DNA of 64,000 nucleotides, from NCBI GenBank assembly GCA_029202405.1, contig CP119312.1:1803001-1867000 (forward strand), given 5' to 3'. Shown here piece after piece: positions 33,377-42,099 of the stretch (position 1 is the first letter of the stretch; the number at the start of each line of letters is the position of its first letter). This DNA comes from Candidatus Devosia phytovorans. GTDB taxonomy: Bacteria; Pseudomonadota; Alphaproteobacteria; Rhizobiales; Devosiaceae. A program made the translations under genes and the position numbers. The notes beneath the pieces were generated by a model. The model worked only from the letters and a program-made list of their open reading frames with translations. It searched no databases and was not told where the DNA came from.

Positions 33377-34459
33377 CTAGAGCCGATTCTCGCTCTGCGC
33401 GTCGAACAGCGAACCGCGGGCGATATCGAAGCCGATGGTCACGGTGTCGCCCACGGCAAGCGGGATATCGCTGCTGCAGCGGAAGGTGACCGCCTTGCCA
33501 GCAACCTTGGTCCAGGCCAGGGTTTCCGAGCCCATGGGCTCGACGATCTCGATTTCCGCCTGGGTCTTGAACGGCATGGCATTGGCAGCGTCACCAAGGA
33601 AGATGTGCTCCGGGCGCACACCCAGCACGGCCTTGGTTTCGCCCTTGGGCGTCGCGATGAAATCATAGGCGCCCAGCGGAATGGATGTGCCATCCTCGGC
33701 GATGAAGGTCTCGCCCCGCATCGTGCCGGGCAGGAAATTCATCGAAGGCGAGCCGATGAAGCCGGCAACGTAGAGGTTGGTCGGCTTGTTGTAGATGACA
33801 TGCGGATCGGCGAGCTGCTGGATGACACCGCTCTTCATGATGGCGATGCGGTCGGCGAGGGTCAGCGCCTCGATCTGGTCGTGCGTGACATAGATCATGG
33901 TGTTCTTGAGCCGCTGATGCAGGCGCTTGATTTCGACGCGCAAGTCTGAGCGCAGCTTGGCATCGAGGTTGGAGAGCGGTTCGTCAAAGAGGAACACGTC
34001 AACGTCGCGCACCAGGGCGCGGCCGATGGCGACGCGCTGACGCTGGCCGCCCGACAGATTGGCCGGCTTGCGCTGCAGTAGCGGGCCGATTTGCAGGATT
34101 TCGGCGGCGCGCTGCACGCGGCTGGCGATCTCTGCCTTGGGCATGCCGGCGACGCGCAGGCCAAAGCTGAGGTTTCGTTCGACGGTCATCTGCGGATAGA
34201 GCGCGTAGGACTGGAACACCATGCCGATGCCGCGGTCCTTGGGCTCCTTCCAGGTGACATTCTTGCCCCCGATGAAGATCTGGCCGTCGGATACTTCCAG
34301 CAGGCCCGCGATGCAGTTGAGCAGGGTCGACTTGCCGCAACCGGACGGCCCGAGCAGCACGATGAACTCGCCTTGGGCGATGTCGAGATTGAGATGCTCG
34401 ATTACCTTGACGCTGCCGAAATTAAGCGAAAGGTCTTTGATGGAAACGCTGTTTTGCAT
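33377..34459 (-). CDS. carbohydrate ABC transporter ATP-binding protein (MsmK/UgpC class)
   Basis: This 360-residue cytosolic ATPase of the CUT1 sugar importers has Walker A GPSGCGKST, the signature LSGGQRQRVAIGRALVR, Walker B VFLFDEPLSNLD and the switch MIYVTHDQIEALTL. A C-terminal TOBE/OB regulatory domain from about residue 240 includes VLGVRPEHIFLG. It energises the two permeases encoded upstream. A 158-base gap separates it from isomerase B, and I see nothing definite in that gap. Confidence 0.92.
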   Translation of the reverse strand: MQNSVSIKDLSLNFGSVKVIEHLNLDIAQGEFIVLLGPSGCGKSTLLNCIAGLLEVSDGQIFIGGKNVTWKEPKDRGIGMVFQSYALYPQMTVERNLSFGLRVAGMPKAEIASRVQRAAEILQIGPLLQRKPANLSGGQRQRVAIGRALVRDVDVFLFDEPLSNLDAKLRSDLRVEIKRLHQRLKNTMIYVTHDQIEALTLADRIAIMKSGVIQQLADPHVIYNKPTNLYVAGFIGSPSMNFLPGTMRGETFIAEDGTSIPLGAYDFIATPKGETKAVLGVRPEHIFLGDAANAMPFKTQAEIEIVEPMGSETLAWTKVAGKAVTFRCSSDIPLAVGDTVTIGFDIARGSLFDAQSENRL

Positions 34460-34463
34460 TGGA

Positions 34464-35393
34464 TTATCCCTTCACCGCACCAGCGGCCACGCCGCGGACG
34501 AACCACTTGCCGGATATGAAATAGACCGTCAGTGGAACGAGGCCGGTCAGAACGGTGGCGGCCATGTTCACATTATATTCGGGCGTGCCCTGGGCCGAGT
34601 TGACGATGTTGTTGAGCTGCACGGTCATCGGATAGTTCTGCGTGCCGGCGAAGACGACGCCGAACAGGAAGTCATTCCAGATGCCGGTGATCTGCAGGAT
34701 CAATGCCACGACGAAAATCGGCAGCGACATGGGCAGCATGATCTCGAAGAAGATACGCCAGAAGCCTGCCCCGTCGACGCGGGCTGCCTTGAACAATTCC
34801 TGTGGCAATGACGCGAAGTAATTGCGGAATAGCAATGTCAGGATGGGCATGCCGAAGACGGTGTGGATCAGGATGACGGCCTGTAGCGTGCCGAAGATCT
34901 TGAGCTCGCGGGTGATCATGACCAGCGGATAGAGCATCACCTGATAGGGAATGAACGAGCCAAAGATCAGGATGGCAAAGAAGATCTCCGACCCCTTGAA
35001 GCGCCAGTTGATCAGGGCATAGCCGTTCACTGCCGCGATGAAGATCGAGACGATGGTGGACGGAATAGTGATCTTGACCGAATTCCAGAACCCCGGCGAC
35101 AGACCCTGACAGTTGAGGCCCGTGCAGGCGCTGGTCCAGGCACGGACCCAGGCGTCGAAATTGGGCGTCTGCGGCAAGGCGAAGATATTGCCGAAGCGGA
35201 TCTCGGGCATGGTCTTGAGCGAGGTCACGACCATGATGTAAAGCGGGAACAGGTAGTAGAGCGAGAAGAATACCAGCGTCGTGTAGATGATGATCTTGCG
35301 CGGGGTGAAGAAGGGTTTCGGCCGCGGGCCACGGGCCTCGACGGTGCCGGCTTCGACGGGCGGGGAGCCCGCCATGGTTGCGGTCTGGCTCAT
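34464..35393 (-). CDS. carbohydrate ABC transporter permease (MalG class)
   Basis: This 309-residue inner-membrane protein has about six hydrophobic segments after a Pro-rich N-terminal tail. The EAA loop ASLPQELFKAARVDGAGFWRIFFEIMLPMSLP near residue 215 is characteristic of the second CUT1 permease. A periplasmic Cys pair (WTSACTGLNCQGLSPG) is present. Its ATG overlaps the stop of the upstream permease by 4 bases (ATGA). It forms the channel with its partner. Confidence 0.9.
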   Translation of the reverse strand: MSQTATMAGSPPVEAGTVEARGPRPKPFFTPRKIIIYTTLVFFSLYYLFPLYIMVVTSLKTMPEIRFGNIFALPQTPNFDAWVRAWTSACTGLNCQGLSPGFWNSVKITIPSTIVSIFIAAVNGYALINWRFKGSEIFFAILIFGSFIPYQVMLYPLVMITRELKIFGTLQAVILIHTVFGMPILTLLFRNYFASLPQELFKAARVDGAGFWRIFFEIMLPMSLPIFVVALILQITGIWNDFLFGVVFAGTQNYPMTVQLNNIVNSAQGTPEYNVNMAATVLTGLVPLTVYFISGKWFVRGVAAGAVKG

Positions 35394-36331
35394 GTGCGTT
35401 TTCCCTTGCCGCCGAATTCAAGATAGGCCCAGGGGATCATGATGATCAGGACCGTGAGCAGCATCATGGTCGCGGCCGCCAGGCCCTGACCGATATTGCC
35501 GCCCGAGAACATGTAGTTGAAGACGTATTTGGCGGGCACTTCGGAGGAAATGCCGGGGCCGCCATTGGTAAGCGCGACCACCAGGTCATAGAGGCGGACG
35601 ATGCCGGAGCCGATGATAACCACAGCCGTGACCAGCACGCCGCGCATCATGGGCAGCACGATGGAAATATAGGTGCGCCAGGTGGGAATGCCGTCAACGC
35701 GTGCAGCCTTCCAGACCTCGTCGTCGACGCTGCGCAGGCCGGCCAGCATCAGCACCATGCAAAAGCCCGTGCCGTGCCAGAGGCCGGCGATGAGCAGCGC
35801 AAAGAGCACCATGCGAGGATTGGCGATCCAGTCGAAGGAGAAGCCGGTCCAGCCCAGATTGCGCAAGGTGCCCTGCAGGCCGAGCGTGGGGTTCATGATC
35901 CACTGCCAGACCAGGCCCGTCACGATGAAGCTGAGGGCGAAGGGATAAAGCATGATGGTACGGAGGGCGCTTTCGAAGCGGATCTTCTGGTCGATCAGCA
36001 CCGCCAGGATGAAACCGATCACCAGCGTGAAGATCAGCGACATGGCGCCATAGGCGACCAGGTTCCACACCGACACATTCCAGCGCGAGGTGGCAAACAG
36101 GCGCTCATACTGGTCGAAGCCGACAAATTTGCCGGTCGGCAGGAGCTTGGAGTTGGTGAAGGAGTAGTAGATCGTCCAGATGGTGCAGCCGATGAAGACT
36201 ACCAGCACCGTGGCGATCATGGGCAGGGCCGCGACCTTGGCGGACAGGTTGTGAAAGAATAATTTCCGCAGGGCACTGGGTCGACCGACAGAACCGGCGC
36301 CCTCTCCCGCTTGAACGGCAATATCCGCCAT
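35390..36331 (-). CDS. carbohydrate ABC transporter permease (MalF class)
   Basis: This 313-residue inner-membrane protein has six hydrophobic segments and the EAA loop RSVDDEVWKAARVDGIPTWRTYISIVLPMM near residue 210. ATG 36331 is chosen because GGAGAGATACCTG gives correct ribosome-site spacing. The in-frame TTG 36346 lies inside that site. The binding-protein gene is 97 bases upstream, with two hairpins between. It forms the importer channel with the MalG-class partner. Confidence 0.9.
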   Translation of the reverse strand: MADIAVQAGEGAGSVGRPSALRKLFFHNLSAKVAALPMIATVLVVFIGCTIWTIYYSFTNSKLLPTGKFVGFDQYERLFATSRWNVSVWNLVAYGAMSLIFTLVIGFILAVLIDQKIRFESALRTIMLYPFALSFIVTGLVWQWIMNPTLGLQGTLRNLGWTGFSFDWIANPRMVLFALLIAGLWHGTGFCMVLMLAGLRSVDDEVWKAARVDGIPTWRTYISIVLPMMRGVLVTAVVIIGSGIVRLYDLVVALTNGGPGISSEVPAKYVFNYMFSGGNIGQGLAAATMMLLTVLIIMIPWAYLEFGGKGKRT

Positions 36332-36353
36332 CAGGTATCTCTCCAATAAGAAA

Positions 36354-36420
36354 GTGGCCGACCTTGTCGAACAAGGCCGACCACCGCTTGCAGTGATGAG
36401 AGGCCGGGATCACCCGGCCT
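36354..36420 (-). other. two intercistronic hairpins after the binding-protein gene
   Basis: The first, 36401-36408 with 36413-36420, is a perfect 8-bp stem with a 4-base loop. The second, 36354-36366 with 36372-36384, has 13-base arms with G-U pairs. They lie between the sugar-binding protein and permease genes, where such structures usually protect the 5' mRNA and raise binding-protein output. Confidence 0.65.
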
Positions 36421-36428
36421 GACGGGGC

Positions 36429-37670
36429 TTAGTCAGCGGACTCGATGATCGAGGCATAGCGCTCGACATAGTCGTCGACCGTGATGCTGTCGTCGTCCAG
36501 GAACTCGATGTTGAGATCCTGCATCTGCTGCTGGGTGTCGCTGGAGAGAGCGAAGTCACCCGAGGGGAGCAGGCCGTTCTTGAGCAGTTCCAGAGCCTTG
36601 GCCATGCAGGCATTGGCGCCGGACAGATCGATGTCGGTGCGGATCGGCATGGAGCCCTTCTTCAGGTTGAAGGCGAGCTGGGCTTCCGGCGAAATGACGA
36701 TCTTGGCCAGTTCGGTCTGGGCGTCGATCACTGCCTGGTCGGTGCCTTCCGGCAGGACCGGAAAGAAGAAGCTGTCGCCGCCGCCGGTCAGCTTGTCGCC
36801 GAGGCCGAGTGCGGGCAGGCATTCGTAGTTCTCACCGGGCACGCCGCCGGCCACCTGCAGGTCGCCCTGCAGCCAGTCGCCGTGGATATTGCCGGCAGCA
36901 GTGCCTTCCAGCAGCTGGTTGCCGACGTCGCCGAAGGACGGGACCATGGTTTCAGGCGAGATCACCTTGCGCAGACCGTCGAGAGCCTCGGCGACCTTGC
37001 GGAATTCCGGACCTCGAACGGCTTCGGCATCCTTGTCGCGGTTGATGGCGAGGACAAGGTCTTCGCCGCCGATGCCCGACATCAGAACGCCCGGGATACC
37101 AGTGAAGGGCCAGCCGGTGGCGAGGCCAAAGGGCAGGATGCCTGCTTCTTCGAGCTTGGGCCAGGAGGCTACATATTCGTTCCAGTCCTTGGGAACCGGC
37201 TCACCGATCTTTTCGTAGGCGGCGGTCGAGAGCCACAGCCAATCCCAAGAGTGGATATTGACCGGGAAGCAATAGATCTTGCCGTCATAGGTGCAGGGCT
37301 CGAGCAGCGTCGGATCGGCGTAGAAGTCGAGACCGCCCATTTCCTCGACGATCGGGGTCAGGTCGCGGATAAGACCAGCCTGGATCAGTTCCTCGGCGTC
37401 GCGGCCGGTATTCATCTGGGTGGCGCCCATCGGATCGCCGCCAATGATGCGGCTGATGATGACGGGGTTGGCGCCCGTGCCCGAACCGGCCAGGGCGCTG
37501 TCGACCCAGGTATTGCCAGTCTGTTCTTCGAAGACGCGGGCGAATTCGGCGACGGCGGCGGCTTCACCAGCCGAGGTCCACCAGTGGGTCACTTCCAGGT
37601 CCGCAGCCATGACGGCGGTGGAGCCAAGCAGAGCGGTCGCCATGGTGGCAACCAGCGTAAAATTCTTCAT
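36429..37670 (-). CDS. carbohydrate ABC transporter substrate-binding protein (CUT1)
   Basis: This 413-residue periplasmic protein of the SBP_bac_1 family has a signal peptide of about 22 residues ending in AVMA. The mature start is DLEVTHWWTSAGEAAAVAEFARVFEEQTG. ATG 37670 follows GGGAGGAC. The length and the CFPVNIHSWDWLWLSTAAYEKIG motif resemble the glucose/mannose-type binding proteins. It is the first gene of the operon, below the LacI-type operators. The sugar is unknown. Confidence 0.88.
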   Translation of the reverse strand: MKNFTLVATMATALLGSTAVMAADLEVTHWWTSAGEAAAVAEFARVFEEQTGNTWVDSALAGSGTGANPVIISRIIGGDPMGATQMNTGRDAEELIQAGLIRDLTPIVEEMGGLDFYADPTLLEPCTYDGKIYCFPVNIHSWDWLWLSTAAYEKIGEPVPKDWNEYVASWPKLEEAGILPFGLATGWPFTGIPGVLMSGIGGEDLVLAINRDKDAEAVRGPEFRKVAEALDGLRKVISPETMVPSFGDVGNQLLEGTAAGNIHGDWLQGDLQVAGGVPGENYECLPALGLGDKLTGGGDSFFFPVLPEGTDQAVIDAQTELAKIVISPEAQLAFNLKKGSMPIRTDIDLSGANACMAKALELLKNGLLPSGDFALSSDTQQQMQDLNIEFLDDDSITVDDYVERYASIIESAD

Positions 37671-37760
37671 CAATGTCCTCCCAACGATCACTTGGAGCAG
37701 AGCTCCCGCGAAGTCGCCAGCCGCTAGGTTGTCTTCTTGTGAGACGTCCCGAGCTGGCCG

Positions 37761-37798
37761 TGTAATCGATTGCACCAAAACCTCCGCAATCGATTGCA
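37761..37798. promoter_or_regulatory. tandem LacI-type operators upstream of the sugar operon
   Basis: Two palindromes, TGTAATCGATTGCA (37761-37774) and CGCAATCGATTGCA (37785-37798), share the core GnAATCGATTGC with a central CG typical of LacI-family operators. Their centres are 24 bp apart. They lie between the binding-protein gene and the divergent lacI-family regulator. A TTGACA -35-like box on the minus strand sits at 37825-37830, just upstream. Confidence 0.75.
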
Positions 37799-37882
37799 TT
37801 AGTTTCATACACGTCTTGCGCGGCTGTCAATAGCGATCTAGACCATGGCTGTTTCTGACAGCGAGAGGGGGCGCTGGCAGGC

Positions 37883-38932
37883 ATGACCTTGATCAAGCTA
37901 GCGACGACGATTCAAGATGTTGCGCGGGTTTCTGGAGTTTCCACTGCAACAGTGAGCCGTGCATTGTCGAACCCCGATAGGGTTCGGGAAAGCACGCGTG
38001 CACGCATCGACGAGGCCGTTCGTGTCACCGGCTATACACCCAACCAGTCGGCGCGCTCGTTGCGGCAAAAAACGGCACGGACGATCCTCGTGGCACTGCC
38101 CGATATCCGCAATTCCTTCTTTTCGATCATCCTCGATTCCATCGAGCGGGAAGCAGCGGCGCGGGGCTATGGCGTGCTGGTGAGCAACAGGTTTTCAGAC
38201 GATCCCGGAAGACGCATGCGGGACTATTTTTTGTCCAATCGCGTGGATGGTTTGCTGCTGTTCGACGGCTCCGTCGACCTGGAACAATTGATGGTGTTGA
38301 CAGGGCACCCTGCCCCCGTTCCCCTGGTGGTCGCCTGCGAGGAAATTCCGCTGGCTCCCTTCCATACCGTCAAGACGGACAATGCATATGCGGCCGAGCG
38401 GGCGACACGACACCTGATCTCACTCGGCCATCGACGGATCGGCCATATCACCGGTCCATTTGGCAATGTTTTGACCGGGCAACGCGAATCAGGGTTTCGC
38501 AAGGCCATGGCCGATGCCGGTCTCGACATGCGAGACGATTGGCTCTTCGGCGGAACGTTCGAGATGGAGGCGGGGCTGAGTGCCGCCAGTCAGTTCCTGG
38601 CGCTCGAGGACCGGCCCACCGCGCTGTTTGTCGCCAATGACGAATGCGCCCTCGGCTTTCTCTCGGCGATTCGACGGCACGGACTGAGCTGTCCGGACGA
38701 TGTATCCGTCGTGGGTTTCGACGATCTCGATATCTCCGCCCATATGTTCCCGCCGCTCACCACCATGCGGCAGCCGCGCGAGGCACTGGGCCGCATCGCG
38801 GCTGGGGCGCTGATCGATGTCATCGAAGGACAGCCGCAGAGCCGCCTGCCAATGAACATGGTGCTCAGCTCGGAATTGATTGTCCGCGGCAGTACGGCGC
38901 CGCCATCAGTTTCAACGAACAATCGCCCCTGA
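37883..38932 (+). CDS. LacI-family transcriptional regulator
   Basis: This 349-residue regulator has an N-terminal helix-turn-helix (TTIQDVARVSGVSTATVSRALSNPDRVRESTRARI, about residues 8-42) and a hinge region PNQSARSLRQKTART. A periplasmic-binding-protein-like effector domain contains VDGLLLFDG, LGHRRIGHITGP, FVANDECALGFLSAI and the C-terminal TTMRQPREALGRIAAGALIDVI. It is divergent from the sugar ABC operon and faces the tandem operators, so it most likely represses that operon until a sugar or intermediate is present. Confidence 0.92.
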   Translation: MTLIKLATTIQDVARVSGVSTATVSRALSNPDRVRESTRARIDEAVRVTGYTPNQSARSLRQKTARTILVALPDIRNSFFSIILDSIEREAAARGYGVLVSNRFSDDPGRRMRDYFLSNRVDGLLLFDGSVDLEQLMVLTGHPAPVPLVVACEEIPLAPFHTVKTDNAYAAERATRHLISLGHRRIGHITGPFGNVLTGQRESGFRKAMADAGLDMRDDWLFGGTFEMEAGLSAASQFLALEDRPTALFVANDECALGFLSAIRRHGLSCPDDVSVVGFDDLDISAHMFPPLTTMRQPREALGRIAAGALIDVIEGQPQSRLPMNMVLSSELIVRGSTAPPSVSTNNRP

Positions 38933-38979
38933 GGGCATTCCCTTTGCAGCGAAATGGGGTAAATGGGTTCATCTGCGCT

Positions 38980-39056
38980 GGTCCCGTAGCTCAGCTGGAT
39001 AGAGCAGCAGCCTTCTAAGCTGTTGGTCGGAGGTTCGAGTCCTCCCGGGATCGCCA
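38980..39056 (+). tRNA. tRNA-Arg (TCT)
   Basis: A full 77-base cloverleaf is visible with acceptor GGTCCCG/CGGGATC, D-arm AGCTCAGCTGGATAGAGC, anticodon loop CTTCTAA (anticodon TCT) and T-arm AGGTTCGAGTCCT. CCA is encoded. Confidence 0.97.
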
Positions 39057-39064
39057 GACTTTTT

Positions 39065-39514
39065 CTAGAAATCAAAGCCCATCTGGGAAACCGGCGGCAC
39101 TGGCGTGGTTTCTTTGGGCTGCTTGAACAGCGGAACAACCACAGGCTCGGGCGTCTTGACCGCAGGCACTGCGGCCTTGGACGGCTCGGCAGCTTTGGGT
39201 ATGGCGCGCTTTGCCGGCGATTTTGCCGGCAGTGTCGCCTGCCTGGATATTGCGCCTTCGCGAATTTGCGCCAGCCATTCGGCCACCGGCTTCAGCTTTT
39301 CCGCATGCAGGGCGTAGCGGTTTTCGCGGCCGACCTTTTTCTCGCTGATCAGTTTTGCCTGCTTGAGGACACGCAGGTGGCGCGAGATGGCCGGGCGGCT
39401 GATCTTAAAGGCGCCAGCGACCACATGCACCGGCTGTGGTCCGTCGCGCAGGATTTCGACGATGCGGCAACGGGTCGGATCGGCAAGGGCAACGAGGACG
39501 GCGATTGGGGGCAT
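39065..39514 (-). CDS. ArsR-family winged-helix regulator with Pro/Ala/Lys-rich tail
   Basis: This 149-residue protein has an ArsR-type winged helix in the first 85 residues (ALADPTRCRIVEILRDGPQPVHVVAGAFKISRPAISRHLRVLKQAKLISEKKVGRENRYAL). A low-complexity tail rich in Pro, Ala and Lys (about residues 95-140) ends in SQMGFDF. It lacks the Cys metal-sensing motif of ArsR/SmtB, so it resembles the self-repressing ArsR type with a different signal. ATG 39514 is preferred, though the frame is open to 39565. It stands convergent with tRNA-Arg. Confidence 0.82.
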   Translation of the reverse strand: MPPIAVLVALADPTRCRIVEILRDGPQPVHVVAGAFKISRPAISRHLRVLKQAKLISEKKVGRENRYALHAEKLKPVAEWLAQIREGAISRQATLPAKSPAKRAIPKAAEPSKAAVPAVKTPEPVVVPLFKQPKETTPVPPVSQMGFDF

Positions 39515-39691
39515 GCTGGGTTCCAGAGTTTGAACCGCAGTAGTAACGGCAGGGTTACAGGTCAAGCACCCTGACCAAAGCCATCCCCGTTATTCACCAT
39601 TTGTATCCTTGGGCCTTGCCACGCAGCCATTCAGGCGTGTTGATGGGGATATTGGTAACGTTAATGCTTGGTGACGGGGCGCAAGGGCATA

Positions 39692-40381
39692 ATGGACCAC
39701 GAACCGCGACAGGCCTTCTATACCTGGTGGAGTGCCAGCCAGCGCCAGTTCACCCGAGGTGAAATGCTCCTGGATGGCGCAGTCCATATTTTTGGCCTGA
39801 TCGTCGCCATCGTGGCCGGCTCGATCTTGCTGACACTGGCGATCTTCGAGACAGCGCCCGAAGCCGTGCCGGCCCTGTCGCTCTATATCGGCACGCTGAT
39901 TGTCGTATTGGGTGTATCCATGGCCTACAATATGTGGCCGGTTTCGCCGATGAAAATGTGGCTGGCGCGGTTCGACCAGGCAGCCATCTTTCTTTTTATC
40001 GCCGGGACCTACACGCCCTTCCTGGCCGTACTCGGCGGGACGACCTCGGGCCTCTTGATGACCAGCTTCGTCTGGGGCGCCTCGCTGATCGGGGTTGCGC
40101 TCAAGCTGATCGTGCCGCGCCGTTTCGGGCGGCTGGCCATCCTGCTCTATCTCGCGATCGGCTGGAGCGGCATACTGGTGTTCCAGTCGCTGGCGCAGAG
40201 CCTGCCGGTCTCGACGCTGTGGCTTATCCTGGCTGGTGGAATAACCTATTCACTCGGCATCATCTTCCATCTCTGGGAGACGCTGAAATTCCAGAACGCG
40301 CTCTGGCATGTCTTCGTTGTCACCGGCGCGAGCCTACATTTGTGGGCCGTCATGGACTGCATGGTCATCCACAGGCTTTAG
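39692..40381 (+). CDS. hemolysin III / PAQR-family membrane protein
   Basis: This 229-residue protein has about seven hydrophobic segments. It carries the conserved family histidines and acidic residue: DGAVHIFGLIVAIVAG near residue 30 and GIIFHLWETLKFQNALWHVFVVTGASLHLWAV near residue 195. The PAQR/Hly-III fold is linked to lipid hydrolase or receptor roles, and no haemolytic activity should be assumed. ATG 39692 gives the best start, and an in-frame upstream frame to 39668 is less likely. It is convergent with the DUF192 gene, with a 4-base overlap. Confidence 0.85.
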   Translation: MDHEPRQAFYTWWSASQRQFTRGEMLLDGAVHIFGLIVAIVAGSILLTLAIFETAPEAVPALSLYIGTLIVVLGVSMAYNMWPVSPMKMWLARFDQAAIFLFIAGTYTPFLAVLGGTTSGLLMTSFVWGASLIGVALKLIVPRRFGRLAILLYLAIGWSGILVFQSLAQSLPVSTLWLILAGGITYSLGIIFHLWETLKFQNALWHVFVVTGASLHLWAVMDCMVIHRL

Positions 40382-40860
40382 CCTGCGGGTGTGGTGACCC
40401 GGTCATGTTCCATAGTGTCGCCGGCCTTGATGCCGAGCTCTTCCGAGCGGCCGCCGGGGATTTCCAGCACGAATTGCACCGGACCATCCGAGGGAATGCC
40501 GGTCACGTCATGCGGGCGGGCGTTGACGTGGATGTTCTGGATGACGCCCTCTGCATCGACGAAGATCATGTCGAGCGGGATGAAGGTGTTCATCATCCAG
40601 AAGGAAACCGGGCGTTCTTCCTTGAAGTCAAACAGCATGCCGGCGTCATCGGCCAGTTCCGTCACATACATCAGGCCCTTGGCGCGGGACTCAGGCGTGT
40701 CGACCACCTCAACCGTGAAGGTGTGGTCACCGGTCTCGGAATGCAGAACCAGCGTGCTTTCGTCGGCCATGGTTGCAAGCGGCGCCAGCATGGCGGCAAG
40801 GGCAATCGTGGCGCCGGCGCGGCGGAGCACCGGAGCGAGGCCTTGGGCGAAGAACAGCAT
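40378..40860 (-). CDS. DUF192-family exported protein
   Basis: This 160-residue protein has an N-terminal signal/anchor segment of about 31 residues ending in PLATMA. The DUF192 core follows, with RAKGLMYVTELADDAGMLFDF, VSFWMMNTFIPLDMIFVDAEGVI and VQFVLEIPGGRSEELGIKAGD. It is a small beta-barrel family of unknown role. ATG 40860 has AGGAAATCC upstream. It is 10 bases below the cold-shock gene and probably in the same transcript. Confidence 0.85.
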   Translation of the reverse strand: MLFFAQGLAPVLRRAGATIALAAMLAPLATMADESTLVLHSETGDHTFTVEVVDTPESRAKGLMYVTELADDAGMLFDFKEERPVSFWMMNTFIPLDMIFVDAEGVIQNIHVNARPHDVTGIPSDGPVQFVLEIPGGRSEELGIKAGDTMEHDRVTTPAG

Positions 40861-40870
40861 GTTGGATTTC

Positions 40871-41485
40871 CTAGTGGGAGGACGGCGCGTCGCCCCAACC
40901 ATCGGGCCGGATTTCGGCGACCATAAGGCCCTTTGGGCCATTGCCATAGCGCACCAGCACGAATTGACCCGGGCGCAGTTCGGTGATGCCGAAGCGACGA
41001 AGGGTTTCCATGTGGACGAAAATATCAGGTGTGCCCTCGCCAGCCGAGAGGAAACCGAAGCCGCGGATGCGGTTGAACCATTTCACCTCGAGGCGAACCA
41101 TGCCGGAGGTCGGTTCGACCACGACATGGGTGCGCGGGGCCGGCATCTGGGCCGGGTGGCGAGCGGTCGATTCGTCCATGGAAATGACGCGGAATGCCTG
41201 CAACCCGCCGGGGCGATTCAGCGCCTCGACAACGATGCGGGCGCCTTCGTAGGCGGTCTGGAAGCCGTCGCGGCGCAAGCAGGTCACATGCAGCAGAACA
41301 TCGGCCATGCCATTGTCCGGCACGATGAAGCCAAAGCCCTTGCCGGCATCGAACCATTTGATAGCGCCCGAAACTTCGATCGTATCGAGAGCGGCGTCGC
41401 CACCCGCAGACGTGACATCGGATGCGCGGCCGTCAAGCGAAAGCCCCGCCGTCTCGTCGTGATCGCCAGTGAACTTGGCCCCCAT
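40871..41485 (-). CDS. cold-shock protein with two CSD domains
   Basis: This 204-residue protein has two cold-shock domains. The first (about residues 36-100) reads SGAIKWFDAGKGFGFIVPDNGMADVLLHV, and the second (about 128-195) reads RLEVKWFNRIRGFGFLSAGEGTPDIFVHMETL. Both carry RNP1-like (GFGFI/L) and RNP2-like (DVLLHV/DIFVH) motifs for binding single-stranded nucleic acid. A 35-residue hydrophilic N-terminal tail precedes them. Double-CSD proteins of this type are common in Rhizobiales. It is upstream of, and probably co-transcribed with, the DUF192 gene. Confidence 0.9.
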   Translation of the reverse strand: MGAKFTGDHDETAGLSLDGRASDVTSAGGDAALDTIEVSGAIKWFDAGKGFGFIVPDNGMADVLLHVTCLRRDGFQTAYEGARIVVEALNRPGGLQAFRVISMDESTARHPAQMPAPRTHVVVEPTSGMVRLEVKWFNRIRGFGFLSAGEGTPDIFVHMETLRRFGITELRPGQFVLVRYGNGPKGLMVAEIRPDGWGDAPSSH

Positions 41486-41644
41486 GCTCTCACAAGCCCT
41501 TTATACTCGCCCCGCCGCCGCGAGGTACTAGACACAAATCACACTCTGTCCGATTCAAGGTCAATTGTTAAGACTTTGTTTGGAATTGCCGCAATGGTTT
41601 GAGCTTGCTAGGCCAATGGCGCGAATTATCGAAGGAGAATGCCC

Positions 41645-42061
41645 ATGAAATACCTGCACACCATGGTTCGCGTGACCGATGTGAAGGCGAGTCTTCGCTT
41701 TTATTGTCAGGGACTTGGCCTCGAGGAGGTGCGGCGGCGGGAGAACGAACAGGGGCGGTTTACGCTGATTTTCCTGAAGGCGCCGGGGGATGAGGGTGGC
41801 GAGGTCGAGCTGACCTATAATTGGGATCCGGAAGAGTATACCGGCGGGCGGAATTTCGGCCACCTCGCCTATCGTGTGCAGGATATCTACAAGCTCTGCC
41901 AACATCTTAGCGATATGGGCGTGGTCATCAACCGACCGCCGCGCGATGGGCACATGGCCTTTGTGCGCTCGCCGGACGGGATCTCGGTGGAGCTGATCCA
42001 GGATGGCACCCTGCCCCCGCAGGAGCCGTGGCTGTCGATGAAAAACACCGGCAGCTGGTAG
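41645..42061 (+). CDS. gloA: lactoylglutathione lyase (glyoxalase I)
   Basis: This 138-residue VOC-fold metalloenzyme isomerises the hemithioacetal of methylglyoxal and glutathione. It reads MKYLHTMVRVTDVKASLRFYCQGLGLEEVRRRE, then ELTYNWDPEEYTGGRNFGHLAYRV and FVRSPDGISVELIQ. The metal ligands His6, Glu58, His76-type and Glu near residue 123 are present. ATG 41645 is preferred to ATG 41639 because GGAG is then 7 bases upstream. It is a single gene with a palindrome-rich region downstream. Confidence 0.92.
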   Translation: MKYLHTMVRVTDVKASLRFYCQGLGLEEVRRRENEQGRFTLIFLKAPGDEGGEVELTYNWDPEEYTGGRNFGHLAYRVQDIYKLCQHLSDMGVVINRPPRDGHMAFVRSPDGISVELIQDGTLPPQEPWLSMKNTGSW

Positions 42062-42099
42062 AAGCAGTCTCGATCCGTCACCGCATCCGGACGGAGTTG

